A stretch of DNA of 64,000 nucleotides from assembly GCF_034366785.1 (NCBI RefSeq), contig NZ_CP112932.1, forward strand, positions 186,001-250,000, in the 5' to 3' direction. The translations under genes were made by a program, and so were the position numbers. The notes below the pieces were generated by a model that was not told the origin of the DNA, searched no databases, and saw nothing but the letters and a program-made list of their open reading frames with translations. Shown piece after piece: positions 10,166-18,482 of the stretch; position 1 is the stretch's first letter; each line of letters opens with the position of its first letter. This DNA is from Candidatus Trichorickettsia mobilis (GTDB lineage Bacteria; Pseudomonadota; Alphaproteobacteria; Rickettsiales; Rickettsiaceae).

Positions 10166-10474
10166 TTGGATCAAATCCTAGATCTTAATAAATATACATG
10201 TTTGGCACTTATGCAAAAAGGAAAAGATATTATCAAAATCAAAGACGATATATTACAATCTACAGTTCAAAATAATAATGAAGAACAATGGGTATTTTCT
10301 GATCTCAAATATATTTGTAGTTCTACTGGACTTATTACAGAATCTTTACAAAAAGGTTTTGATATTGCACAACTACCAAATGGAGATGTTATTGTAACAG
10401 AGGTTAAAACAGTAAATATACGCTATAGTTGGGATAAGAAAAAACAAAAAATGATTAAGATAAATCAAGAGTAG
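10166..10474 (+). CDS. Small conserved rickettsial protein (DUF2671-like)
   Basis: The 102-residue protein (LNKYTCLALMQKGKDIIKIKDDILQS and so on, Lys-rich C-terminus) resembles, from memory, the Rickettsia-restricted family DUF2671 of unknown function. No signal peptide or membrane segment is visible. The only start in this frame is a TTG right after an in-frame TGA. An ATG at 10144 in another frame gives MVSKNDTNWIKS before its stop, which could be the true N-terminus after a one-base shift. Expression start is therefore uncertain. Confidence 0.65.
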   Translation: MDQILDLNKYTCLALMQKGKDIIKIKDDILQSTVQNNNEEQWVFSDLKYICSSTGLITESLQKGFDIAQLPNGDVIVTEVKTVNIRYSWDKKKQKMIKINQE

Positions 10475-10526
10475 CTATATTCTCTTATACTTAATTTATA
10501 ACTACTTATAGAAATATTTATAGAAC

Positions 10527-12182
10527 TTACATTCTAATAAACTCTAGAAACGGTCCAAGGATAACCAATGGTAAGAATGCTATTGCTCCAACTAGCAATA
10601 CAATAATTATCAGAAAAATACTTAGCTCACCACCAAACTGGCTTTCTTCTTGTCGCAGATTAACAATCTTTTTTTTGTTAGCAAAAGATCCACTTAATGC
10701 TAAAGAATAATATATTACTGGATAACGTCCAATTAACATCGCTATTGTCGTAGTATAATTAAAATAATCATTGGTAATATTAATGCCAGTCAGTACAGAA
10801 CCGTTATTAGTAAAAGTAGAAGCAAAATTATAAGTAATATCTGTTACTGCTTGCGAAGCAGGGTAGGTAATTAAAGCTTTACTTATAGGTAACAATAATG
10901 TGATACCAGTAAAAAATAATATACCGACCGGAACTAATAAGAATACGACTACCACATAATTTATTTCACGAATACTAATTTTCTTGCCAAAAAAATTAGC
11001 GGTATTACCGGTAATTAATCCGCGTAAAAATATTGCCACTACTAAATAAGCAAGCATTGCAAAAAAACCAGAACCCACTCCTTCCAAAACAAATTTACTC
11101 AATACCAGGCTAGCAAACATTACTAATGTACTTAATGGAGAATAATTCTCCAAACAAGCATTAGCTGATCCTGAAGAACTGGTAGTAATTGATAATATCC
11201 ACATTAAAGACGGAAATTTGTCATAGATTAATTCTTTACCAGTATAATTAAAAGTATCTTGCAAACTTTCATTTGATAAAACTAGTGGTACACCATATTC
11301 ATTTTCTCCAAGATTAATTAGCCATAAAGAAATACCCATGATAAATAGTACTACTGCATATAATGACCAACTTAACTTAGGTTCTTTTAAAAGATAACCA
11401 TAGGTAAATATTAAAGCTACAGGCAACCATAACACTAAAAATAGAGAGAATATGACCACCACTCGATTTGGCGCTTCAAAAGGATGTGCTGAGGCACTGG
11501 CAAACAAAGAACCGCCATTAGCAACCAAATTTTTAATGGCAACCTGTCCAGCTACCGGTCCAATAAATAACTGCTGCTGATTACCAGTTAAATCTGTATA
11601 ATTTAACTGACCTACAAAATCAAAAGGGACTGACTGACTAACTAAAAATAACGATATTACTAAAGAGATTGGTAATAATATTAAAAATATTGATTTAAAA
11701 AAATCTTCATAAAAATTTCCAAGTAATGGGTTGTTATTATTAATAATTCCTCTGGTAAAAGCTATAAACACAGCAATACCAGTGCCACCTGATAAAAAAT
11801 TCTGTAAGGTCAACGCAAATAATTGGCTAAACATACTTAACTGAGTTTCAGGATTATGGCTTTGCCAAAAGGTTCCGCTAGTAAATGAAACTGCTGCATT
11901 TAAACTTGCAGCTAACCCTAATCCTTCTTGTAAATTACTATTTAATGGTAGATATTCTTGAAAATAGATGATGATAAAAGTAACCACAATACATATGATA
12001 TTAAAACACATTAAACTTCTAAAATACTGATCCCAAGTTTGTGGCTCTATGTTAAATAGTGGAATTTTTAAATTATTAATTAGAGAATTAGCTTTATCTC
12101 TATAAACATAAGCCACATATTTACCTAGCAGAATAGCCAACCCTGTTAATATAATAAAAAAAATTATAGCGGCCATTAACAT
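10527..12182 (-). CDS. kdpA: Potassium-transporting ATPase subunit A, stand-alone and atypical
   Basis: KdpA is the channel-like, K+-binding subunit of the KdpFABC pump. The 551-residue protein has about ten helices and four recognisable pore repeats: SFTSGTFWQ (99-107), IKNLVANGGS (216-225), TTSSSGSANA (333-342) and FTNNGSVLTG (457-466). The SAHPFE and LEGVGSG blocks are kept. Each filter departs from the textbook motif (TNTN, GTNGGG, SCGA, NNGSAF). No kdpB or kdpC lies on either side. ATG follows immediately after the TGA of the upstream lipoprotein gene, so the two are coupled. It may be a diverged K+ channel or a partner of distantly located kdpBC. Confidence 0.85.
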   Translation of the reverse strand: MLMAAIIFFIILTGLAILLGKYVAYVYRDKANSLINNLKIPLFNIEPQTWDQYFRSLMCFNIICIVVTFIIIYFQEYLPLNSNLQEGLGLAASLNAAVSFTSGTFWQSHNPETQLSMFSQLFALTLQNFLSGGTGIAVFIAFTRGIINNNNPLLGNFYEDFFKSIFLILLPISLVISLFLVSQSVPFDFVGQLNYTDLTGNQQQLFIGPVAGQVAIKNLVANGGSLFASASAHPFEAPNRVVVIFSLFLVLWLPVALIFTYGYLLKEPKLSWSLYAVVLFIMGISLWLINLGENEYGVPLVLSNESLQDTFNYTGKELIYDKFPSLMWILSITTSSSGSANACLENYSPLSTLVMFASLVLSKFVLEGVGSGFFAMLAYLVVAIFLRGLITGNTANFFGKKISIREINYVVVVFLLVPVGILFFTGITLLLPISKALITYPASQAVTDITYNFASTFTNNGSVLTGINITNDYFNYTTTIAMLIGRYPVIYYSLALSGSFANKKKIVNLRQEESQFGGELSIFLIIIVLLVGAIAFLPLVILGPFLEFIRM

Positions 12183-12329
12183 TCACATTTCCTTGTAAAC
12201 TTTATCAATTAATGTACAAGCTAAACCTTCAACAGATCTACTGGCTATATTTGGGACTTCCAGAGGTTTTTTGATACCGCATCCACAAATTATAAAACCT
12301 AGTAACCATATCAATAATTTTTGCTGCAT
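12183..12329 (-). CDS. Tiny lipoprotein translationally coupled to kdpA
   Basis: Reading the minus strand from the ATG at 12329 gives 48 residues: MQQKLLIWLLGFIICGCG, then a polar tail ending KVYKEM. The start is a lipoprotein signal with FIIC-G as a lipobox, so the mature chain would be about 34 residues. The TGA stop is directly followed by the kdpA ATG with no gap. It is too short for ordinary gene calling. The role is unknown; it is unlike KdpF in having a lipobox rather than only a helix. Confidence 0.7.
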   Translation of the reverse strand: MQQKLLIWLLGFIICGCGIKKPLEVPNIASRSVEGLACTLIDKVYKEM

Positions 12330-12494
12330 ATGTATCAATTTATTTATTAACAATCACAATTTGTCATTATATTCTATAATTATGCCAGGCTTTGTTGTTT
12401 TAATATAGATTATCTTATATAAAAAAGCCCTTGTGTAAAACAAACTAATTTATAATATATAGATTTGCAATCATTGCTTTATAGTCGTTAAATT

Positions 12495-13205
12495 ATGCTC
12501 AATCAATACCTTATCAAATTCTTACTAATCTTGCTGCTACTATCTGCTGAATCAAGTTTTGCTGCGAAAATCACCGAAATCGAAAGATTAAACGCCCCAG
12601 ATGATGTTGCATTTTTTGATGAAAATGGCCAACAGCATTTTATTACTGAATTTGACGGTAAAACATTATTACTTACTTTTTGGGCTACCTGGTGCGCTGC
12701 ATGTACTAAAGAAATGCCTGATCTTGATATGTTACAAAAAGATTTTCGTAAATTACCGTTCGCAATAATAGCCGTATCTCAAGATTTTCAAGGGATACCA
12801 GTTATCAAAAAATATTTTGAAAAAAATGAAATAAGATATTTAAATATTTACCATGATTACCGCAATCAACTTTTTAATGCCTATGCTGTTGTTGGATTAC
12901 CTACCAGCTTCTTAATAAATCAAGAAGGTAAAATAGTACTGAGCTTTGCCGGAACCATAGATTGGTATAGTGATGAGATAAGGCAGATGATACTATCTCA
13001 TATTCCAGGTGATCATCCAGAACCCAAAAATAGTTATAAAGCTCCTAGCCTGAATCAAGTAATAAAACCTAACATTTCTACTCACAAAGATACGCAGCCT
13101 TTACCTCAGCCAACTGCTGCTGAACAAACAAATAATTCGGTAGATACGCTACCTGATACAAATATCCCACAACAAAATACAAAGGACAATAATGCAAAAA
13201 ATTAA
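12495..13205 (+). CDS. TlpA-like thioredoxin-fold protein with long polar tail
   Basis: A signal peptide or N-terminal anchor (about 1-23) leads into a TlpA/AhpC-type redoxin domain with TFWATWCAACTKEMP; the active pair is C67 and C70. A cis-Pro context (VVGLPTSFLI) is present. Such proteins reduce periplasmic disulfides, for example in cytochrome maturation, and could receive electrons from the DsbD encoded at 5401. After about residue 175 comes a Pro/Gln/Thr/Asn-rich tail of 60 residues absent from simple TlpA proteins. Its last 14 bases overlap the peptidase gene that follows, indicating an operon. Confidence 0.85.
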   Translation: MLNQYLIKFLLILLLLSAESSFAAKITEIERLNAPDDVAFFDENGQQHFITEFDGKTLLLTFWATWCAACTKEMPDLDMLQKDFRKLPFAIIAVSQDFQGIPVIKKYFEKNEIRYLNIYHDYRNQLFNAYAVVGLPTSFLINQEGKIVLSFAGTIDWYSDEIRQMILSHIPGDHPEPKNSYKAPSLNQVIKPNISTHKDTQPLPQPTAAEQTNNSVDTLPDTNIPQQNTKDNNAKN

Positions 13206-14121
13206 CAATAATAGGAACCTCATTACAGTTGCTGATGACAGCATAGTCAAAACTGAACGTCAAATAGGTAAATTTGAACAAATACTTTCAATGCTGCCGT
13301 TTAAGTTTCAAAGTCAGAAACCAGTAATTGCAGTATTGTCATTAAACGGTATTATTGGCAAAGTCAGTAATTTAAAATCAGGTCTTTGTTTACATAGTCT
13401 TAATGAATTAATTGAAAAGGCTTTTGCCATCTCTAAATTACGAGCTATCTGCCTTAGTATTAATTCTCCCGGTGGTTCGCCGGTACAATCAGAGTTAATT
13501 GCAAAACGCATCACCTCGCTTGCTAAAAGCAAAAAAATCCCTGTCTATAGTTTTGTCGAAGATGTGGCAGCTTCAGGCGGATACTGGCTAGCTTGTGCTG
13601 GTGATGAAATATATGCTTCCAAGAGCTCAATAATTGGTAGTATCGGAGTTATTTCCAGTAGCTTTGGATTTCATGAAGCTATTAACAAACTTGGCGTTGA
13701 ACGTCGGGTCTATACTGAAGGTCAAAATAAAGCTATTCTTGATCCATTTCAACCGGTTAAAGCAGCCGATATAAAAATTATTAAACAACTACAACAACAA
13801 ATCCATCAACATTTTATTGATTATGTAAAAGAACGTAGAGCCGGAAAATTAACTCAAAGTGATGATATATTATTTAATGGCGAGTTCTGGGCTGGTGAAT
13901 CAGCACATGATTTCGGTTTAATCGACGGTATTGCTGATATGCATAGCTTTATTAACAATAAATTTGGTGACGATATCAAAATTGAATATATTGCCAGCAA
14001 ACAATCCTGGCTCAAGAAAAAACTTGGAATGGCTAACAATAATAATCTGCACGAAATAGCAGATTATTTTCTAGATGCTATTGAACATAAAGTATTATAT
14101 AAAAAATTTGATTTATATTAG
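13192..14121 (+). CDS. sppA: S49 family signal-peptide peptidase (SppA/SohB type)
   Basis: The 309-residue protein has the S49 core: PVIAVLSLNGIIG, INSPGGSP, nucleophile S128 in VAASGGYW, the glycine-rich SSIIGSIGVI stretch, and K180 exactly 52 residues after the serine, the spacing of the Ser-Lys dyad in short SppA enzymes. It would degrade signal peptides or membrane fragments. A single-domain length argues against the double-domain E. coli SppA. No strong N-terminal helix is visible, so membrane attachment is unclear. The start overlaps the TlpA-like gene. Confidence 0.9.
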   Translation: MQKINNNRNLITVADDSIVKTERQIGKFEQILSMLPFKFQSQKPVIAVLSLNGIIGKVSNLKSGLCLHSLNELIEKAFAISKLRAICLSINSPGGSPVQSELIAKRITSLAKSKKIPVYSFVEDVAASGGYWLACAGDEIYASKSSIIGSIGVISSSFGFHEAINKLGVERRVYTEGQNKAILDPFQPVKAADIKIIKQLQQQIHQHFIDYVKERRAGKLTQSDDILFNGEFWAGESAHDFGLIDGIADMHSFINNKFGDDIKIEYIASKQSWLKKKLGMANNNNLHEIADYFLDAIEHKVLYKKFDLY

Positions 14122-14293
14122 CTATGATGAGTTGGACAAACAGGCTTTGCAATCTATTTACAACTACAAAAGTAGAGTTTGTGAAAAAGGCTAATTGAAT
14201 CAAAAGAAAAGAGTCATTTAATGCAATATACTAATTCCTGGTTAGGAGCTTCATTCCAGGCGATTTATATCAACTTTGTTAAGCAATTAGATT

Positions 14294-14905
14294 TTGACAG
14301 AATTTTTAGAAAAAATACAAATACCAAATCTACTTTTTGAACAACAATGGCCTAAAGCAATCATAGCCGGAGTAGATGAGGCTGGAAGAGGAGCACTTGC
14401 AGGACCTGTAGTTGCTGCCGCTGTAATTATACAACAAAATCATCTTATTGCAGGAATCAATGATTCCAAGAAGCTCTCACGTACTACTAGAGAAAGCTTG
14501 TATAATCAAATCATTCATCATTACAACTGGGCTGTAGGTATGGTTTCAGCTGCAGAAATAGATCAAACGAATATTCTTATCGCCACTAAAAAAGCTTGTG
14601 CATTGGCTATTGCTAATTTAAGCATCGTAGCTGATATTGTACTGATTGATGGTAATATGAAATTTACCGATCCCAGATATCATAGTATTATCAACGGTGA
14701 TAATTTATCAATCTCAATTGCTGCCGCCTCGATTATTGCCAAAGTTACCAGGGATCATTTAATGTTTGAATTAGATCAACAGCTTCCACAATATTCATGG
14801 TATCAAAATGTTGGATATGGCACTAAACAACATGTAAGTGCAATTAAACTATACGGATTATCTTCATATCACCGAAAAAGCTTTAAATTAAAAAATAGGA
14901 TCTAA
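14294..14905 (+). CDS. rnhB: Ribonuclease HII
   Basis: RNase HII cuts the RNA strand of RNA-DNA hybrids and removes single ribonucleotides from DNA. The 203-residue protein has the catalytic AGVDEAGRG motif (D28, E29), NDSKKLS, and VLIDGN with D119, as well as the C-terminal GYGTKQH and YHRKSF blocks that bind the 5-prime ribonucleotide junction. It starts with TTG; the only nearby ATG (14221) is in another frame. Seven bases later atpI starts, so it may be the first gene of the F0 transcript. Confidence 0.94.
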   Translation: MTEFLEKIQIPNLLFEQQWPKAIIAGVDEAGRGALAGPVVAAAVIIQQNHLIAGINDSKKLSRTTRESLYNQIIHHYNWAVGMVSAAEIDQTNILIATKKACALAIANLSIVADIVLIDGNMKFTDPRYHSIINGDNLSISIAAASIIAKVTRDHLMFELDQQLPQYSWYQNVGYGTKQHVSAIKLYGLSSYHRKSFKLKNRI

Positions 14906-14912
14906 TTATATT

Positions 14913-15185
14913 GTGGATGATAATGAATTAAATAATATTTTTGCTAGAATTAAAAAATTCAAACATAATAAAAGTTCTACTAACACACCGGACACAAAAT
15001 CAATAAATCCTTGGATAATTGCCATAGAGTTGGTATCAGGTGCTATTGTTGGAATAATAATTGGACATTTTTTTGATAAAATATTTGATTCCAAACCATT
15101 ACTTCTTATAATCTGCTTATTACTTGGGCTCGTAGCAAGCTTTAAAACTATTTGGCAAAAGATTAATGACCGAAATCACTCATAA
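14913..15185 (+). CDS. atpI: F0F1 ATP synthase subunit I (AtpI)
   Basis: A 90-residue protein with two hydrophobic segments around [18 protein letters not shown] and [19 protein letters not shown], the AtpI/AtpZ pattern. AtpI helps assemble the c-ring and may carry Mg2+/Ca2+. GTG is the first usable start. It overlaps atpB by 20 bases, the usual place at the head of an F0 operon. Confidence 0.85.
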   Translation: MDDNELNNIFARIKKFKHNKSSTNTPDTKSINPWIIAIELVSGAIVGIIIGHFFDKIFDSKPLLLIICLLLGLVASFKTIWQKINDRNHS

Positions 15186-15903
15186 CCCTTTATCCCAGTT
15201 TAGCATTAAAAAATTTATTAACCTTAATTTATTCGGAGTTGATATTAGCTTTACTAATTCTGCTTGTCTGATGAGTATAGCTGGAATAGTTGCTTTATCT
15301 TATTTAACTATCGCATTACGTCCAAAACAGTTAATTCCTTCAAAATTACAATTGAGTGCTGAACTATTATACAATTTAATAGCTTCAATGTTGGAACAAA
15401 ATGTTGGAACTCAAGGTCGAAAATTTATACCGTTGATCTTTTCGTTATTTATGTTTATTCTACTTTGTAATTTACTGGGCATGATACCATATAGTTTTAC
15501 TGTGACTAGTCATATCTCTATTACTTTTGCTTTGGCAATGATGGTCTTCTTGACTATAGTAATCATTGGTTTTGCTAATCATGGATTGAAATTTATGAAG
15601 ATATTTCTGCCTCATGGTACACCGTGGTGGCTAGCACCGCTAATGATTATCATTGAATTATTTGCTTTTCTTGCACGTCCGGTAAGTCTATCTTTAAGAC
15701 TTGCCGCTAACATGATCGCTGGTCATGTTTTATTAAAAGTGATAGCTGGGTTTGTTATATCTTTAGGAATATTGTTAAAGATTTTACCAATTCCATTTAT
15801 TGTAGCTTTGATTGGCTTCGAGGTTTTTGTGGCAATTTTACAAGCCTATATATTTACCATTTTAACGTGTGTATATTTAAACGATGCTATTAATCTACAT
15901 TGA
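15166..15903 (+). CDS. atpB: ATP synthase F0 subunit a
   Basis: Subunit a forms the two proton half-channels facing the c-ring. The 245-residue protein shows [10 protein letters not shown] and the key helix with [13 protein letters not shown], where the first Arg of RLAAN is the essential charge facing the c-ring carboxylate. Five to six helices are visible. The order atpI-atpB-atpE with atpF-prime and atpF is standard for alphaproteobacteria, in which F0 and F1 genes are separate. Confidence 0.96.
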   Translation: MTEITHNPLSQFSIKKFINLNLFGVDISFTNSACLMSIAGIVALSYLTIALRPKQLIPSKLQLSAELLYNLIASMLEQNVGTQGRKFIPLIFSLFMFILLCNLLGMIPYSFTVTSHISITFALAMMVFLTIVIIGFANHGLKFMKIFLPHGTPWWLAPLMIIIELFAFLARPVSLSLRLAANMIAGHVLLKVIAGFVISLGILLKILPIPFIVALIGFEVFVAILQAYIFTILTCVYLNDAINLH

Positions 15904-15951
15904 TTATATAAATGTTTTCGAAAATTTTAATTTGAAGGGAGTAACATATTT

Positions 15952-16176
15952 ATGGAAATGATGTCTATCAAGTTTATTGGCGTAGGGTTAATGGCTTTTG
16001 GAATGCTAGGAGCTGCTATTGGTGTTGGTAATATTTTTTCTTCATTACTTAACGCAATCGCACGTAATCCTTCTGCGGCTGATCAACTACAACGCCTTGC
16101 TCTTATAGGAGCAGGTTTAGCAGAAGCTATGGGCTTATTTTCCTTTGTTATTGCGATGTTATTAATTTTTTCTTAA
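15952..16176 (+). CDS. atpE: ATP synthase F0 subunit c
   Basis: A 74-residue hairpin of two helices with the glycine-rich first helix ([10 protein letters not shown]), the polar loop ARNPSA and the ion-carrying carboxylate E58 in [10 protein letters not shown] clear ribosome-binding site (GAAGGGAG) lies about 12 bases before the ATG, fitting the high expression needed for a ring of many copies. The next ATP-synthase gene is 384 bases away because an inserted element lies between. Confidence 0.97.
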   Translation: MEMMSIKFIGVGLMAFGMLGAAIGVGNIFSSLLNAIARNPSAADQLQRLALIGAGLAEAMGLFSFVIAMLLIFS

Positions 16177-16292
16177 TAAACAATATCATATGAAACTATA
16201 ATTAGCTACTGAGCTAATATGACCATACCCATGCATTATCTCGAACCACATGGTCATCTGAAGACATAATGTTGTTACGGAGGGAGAGACCC

Positions 16293-16464
16293 ACAGCTGT
16301 CGAAAGTTGATGTAAAGCTTTTAGGAATCTCATTGCGAAGAGCTTTAGCTCCGTGGCAATCCAGCCTTTTTAGCCCTGTGGATTGATTTTGGATTTCTAC
16401 GCTCGCCTATGGCTCGCTCTGAATGGCGAATTGTATGCGGTTTACATCAACTTTCGACAGCTGT
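16293..16464. mobile_element. MITE-like element with perfect 24-bp terminal inverted repeats
   Basis: The 24 bases at 16293-16316 (ACAGCTGTCG onward) are an exact reverse complement of 16441-16464. The 124-base interior holds no ORF but does hold part of the family 1 motif (TCATTGCGAAGAGCTTTAGC, CAATCCAG). It sits between atpE and atpF-prime, splitting an otherwise tight operon, and a transcript through it would fold into a long hairpin. No transposase is present, so it would move only in trans, if at all. The rest of the 16177-16560 gap shows nothing else. Confidence 0.85.
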
Positions 16465-16560
16465 AAGGGATGACTTCGTATGCTCGAAATAACCGTAGCT
16501 CCGATTAGTTCAAAATGATAACCAATAACAGATTTGACAAAAGCGTGATTGATTTATTTT

Positions 16561-17040
16561 ATGCCTCAGTTTGATATTTCTACCTATTCTTCACAAATCT
16601 TCTGGTTAGCAATCATATTTAGTTGCTTGTATCTAGTGATATCAAAAATTATTGCACCAACTTCAGAAAAGATTTTAGCAAACAGACAGCAGATTCTTGA
16701 CGAATATGCCAATAGTGCTTTGACGGATGCAGAAAATGTAAAAAGAATTCAAAAGAATTACGATAATAGTTTTAAACAAATTCTACTTGCTACAGAAAAC
16801 ATTAAACAGGAAACTCTATCAGCTATAGATCAATTAATGATTGCACAACGCGCAACTATTGATCAAGATTTAGCTAAACAAACAGCATTAGCTAAAGATG
16901 AAATGGATCAAATAATTGCATCATTTGAATCAACTAAACATGATGCAATTATAGAATTGGCCGGCTCTATACTACAAAAAATTACCCAACAACCACCAAA
17001 CTCACAATTACTACAAGAATGTTATAAAAAGATTAAATGA
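16561..17040 (+). CDS. ATP synthase F0 subunit b-prime
   Basis: The stator subunit b-prime has one N-terminal helix and a long cytosolic coiled coil. The start was set at the ATG at 16561 because MPQFDISTYSSQIFW is the typical beginning; an upstream TTG in frame adds only four residues. The 159 residues contain the helix WLAIIFSCLYLVI followed by a charged heptad-rich region. Phototrophs and alphaproteobacteria keep distinct b and b-prime genes, and the second copy follows with a four-base overlap. Confidence 0.9.
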   Translation: MPQFDISTYSSQIFWLAIIFSCLYLVISKIIAPTSEKILANRQQILDEYANSALTDAENVKRIQKNYDNSFKQILLATENIKQETLSAIDQLMIAQRATIDQDLAKQTALAKDEMDQIIASFESTKHDAIIELAGSILQKITQQPPNSQLLQECYKKIK

Positions 17041-17513
17041 TGTCCTTCTTTAATGAAAGCTTTTGCTTGGCTATCTGTTTTCTTATTTTTCTATATTTTG
17101 CTTATAGGCCAATAAAAGCTTCTATTGTCAAAGCATTAAATGATAGAATTGAGCTAATTAAAGCACAATTATTAGAAGCTCAATCATTAAAAAATGATGC
17201 AGAATTATTGCTAAATAAGGCTGAACAACAACTAAATCAACTTCCATCGATACGTGAAAAAATGATGCTTGAAGCAAAAGCTTCTGCAGATTTTTTATTT
17301 GATAAACAAAACCAGGAAATTGAGGCGTTACTTGAATATAAAAAATCTGAGACTATAAATGCACTTAATAATCAAAAGCTCCAAGCTTACGATCAATTAA
17401 GAACTGAATTAATTACTGATGTAAGAAAGCTAGTGACTGCATATTTCAAGGCTTCAAATAACGTATCCTTGTCTGATATAGAAATAGCAAAAAATCTTCA
17501 TGGAAAAGATTGA
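17037..17513 (+). CDS. atpF: ATP synthase F0 subunit b
   Basis: A 158-residue stator subunit: N-terminal hydrophobic helix (about 8-25, CLAICFLIFLYFAYRP), then a Lys/Glu/Ala/Gln-rich coiled coil (ALNDRIELIKAQLLEAQSLK). It starts inside the stop region of b-prime (ATGA overlap), so the two are co-translated. The RPIKA just after the helix is a standard b-subunit feature. No F1 genes follow; they are expected elsewhere in the genome. Confidence 0.92.
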   Translation: MMSFFNESFCLAICFLIFLYFAYRPIKASIVKALNDRIELIKAQLLEAQSLKNDAELLLNKAEQQLNQLPSIREKMMLEAKASADFLFDKQNQEIEALLEYKKSETINALNNQKLQAYDQLRTELITDVRKLVTAYFKASNNVSLSDIEIAKNLHGKD

Positions 17514-17530
17514 CCTCTCACGTAATGTAA

Positions 17531-17662
17531 CTTGATTCATTCAATAACGAAGAATTTACTACATATCTTGGTCTTGCTGCAGCTATTGCTAATCACCAAT
17601 AACGACCTACTATTCACGATGATTTGATTGTTGATAGCCTTAATAATTGGATCAAGCTCTGA
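17531..17662 (+). pseudogene. Short decayed coding fragment after atpF
   Basis: One plus frame reads LDSFNNEEFTTYLGLAAAI, then ANHQ, a TAA, and RPTIHDDLIVDSLNNWIKL before a TGA. The composition looks protein-like across the stop, suggesting a remnant of a lost gene, but there is no start codon and I do not recognise the parent. The rest of 17514-17777 shows nothing else. Confidence 0.25.
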
Positions 17663-17777
17663 GTGTTCAAGCATCGCACAGCTCACTAGGATTAGTAGCC
17701 ACAAATTTCGTTAGAATCTTAATCCAGTAATTACTAGATTCTTGGGTAATCTTGGATAAATGCTATATGTGTATAAT

Positions 17778-18003
17778 TTAAAAACTTTGTGACTGCAGCA
17801 AATAAAGTATTTTGCAGCGCTCTGACATGAGACAGAGCGTTGGTGTTACAAAATCGAAGAACTCTTTAGTAAAAATCTTAAAGCGCACCGCGTCATCGTT
17901 TAACATATGTTTGCTCTCCACTGGCACAAATCCTTGATTCTCGCCATCGATAGTATATATCAAAGATGCATCATGCACGCTCTCATAAACCTAGCACTTA
18001 TCT
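17778..18003 (-). pseudogene. Remnant of an unidentified gene downstream of fliS
   Basis: The minus strand encodes 66 residues from a GTG at 17978 (HDASLIYTIDGENQGFVPVE, then SKHMLNDDAVRFKIFTKEFF). The same frame continues upstream through one TAG (DLCLQDKC stop VYESVHDAS), so the original gene probably extended further. The sequence is coding-like but matches no family I know. It lies downstream of fliD-fliS on the same strand and could be a decayed operon member. Confidence 0.35.
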
Positions 18004-18082
18004 TGCAGACATAAGTCTTGGAATAAACACCTTCTAAGCTGAGTTAAAACTGGGAACAACATTAAAAGATAAATCAGAATAA

Positions 18083-18460
18083 TTATATGATCCCTTCTGC
18101 CTCTGCCGCTGTAACTATACTATCCCTAACCCCACGTACTGCATCAATTAGTTTTTGAGTATCTTCAATTATATCATCTGCTATATTTAATCTTTCCATT
18201 TCCATAGAAGCTGAAAACAAAAATCGATCAAAATATCTCATAGTTTCGTTACCATCTTCTACATCAATTCCTGTACGCACTATATCAAAAATATCCGCAG
18301 CTTTTCTCAAACTCTTATATTTTTCTCCAATATCATTTTCTTGAGCTGACTTCTTTGCTTGATATAATTTTTTTATTACTTCATCAAAAATTAAAACAAC
18401 TTGCTGAGTCTTATTAACATATTTTATGGCAACAGACTTATACTGAGCATATGGATCCAT
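18083..18460 (-). CDS. fliS: Flagellar export chaperone FliS
   Basis: FliS binds flagellin in the cytosol and keeps it unfolded for export. The 125-residue, all-helical protein fits the family along its length: YKSVAIKYVNKTQQVVLIFDE at the start, a central LRKAADIFDIVRTGIDVEDG and a C-terminal LNIADDIIEDTQKLIDAVRGV. No signal peptide is present. It follows fliD by 22 bases on the same strand, the usual fliD-fliS pair. No flagellin gene is in this window. Confidence 0.85.
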   Translation of the reverse strand: MDPYAQYKSVAIKYVNKTQQVVLIFDEVIKKLYQAKKSAQENDIGEKYKSLRKAADIFDIVRTGIDVEDGNETMRYFDRFLFSASMEMERLNIADDIIEDTQKLIDAVRGVRDSIVTAAEAEGII

Positions 18461-18482
18461 AAATATTTCCTTCGTTTAATTT

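Noticed and set aside
12420-12494. Riboswitch or leader RNA before the TlpA-like gene
   Set aside because: Only AT-rich sequence without a conserved fold that I can recognise.
14221-14340. 39-residue ORF overlapping the start of rnhB
   Set aside because: It lies in a different frame from rnhB and has no recognisable feature. It is too short to support alone.
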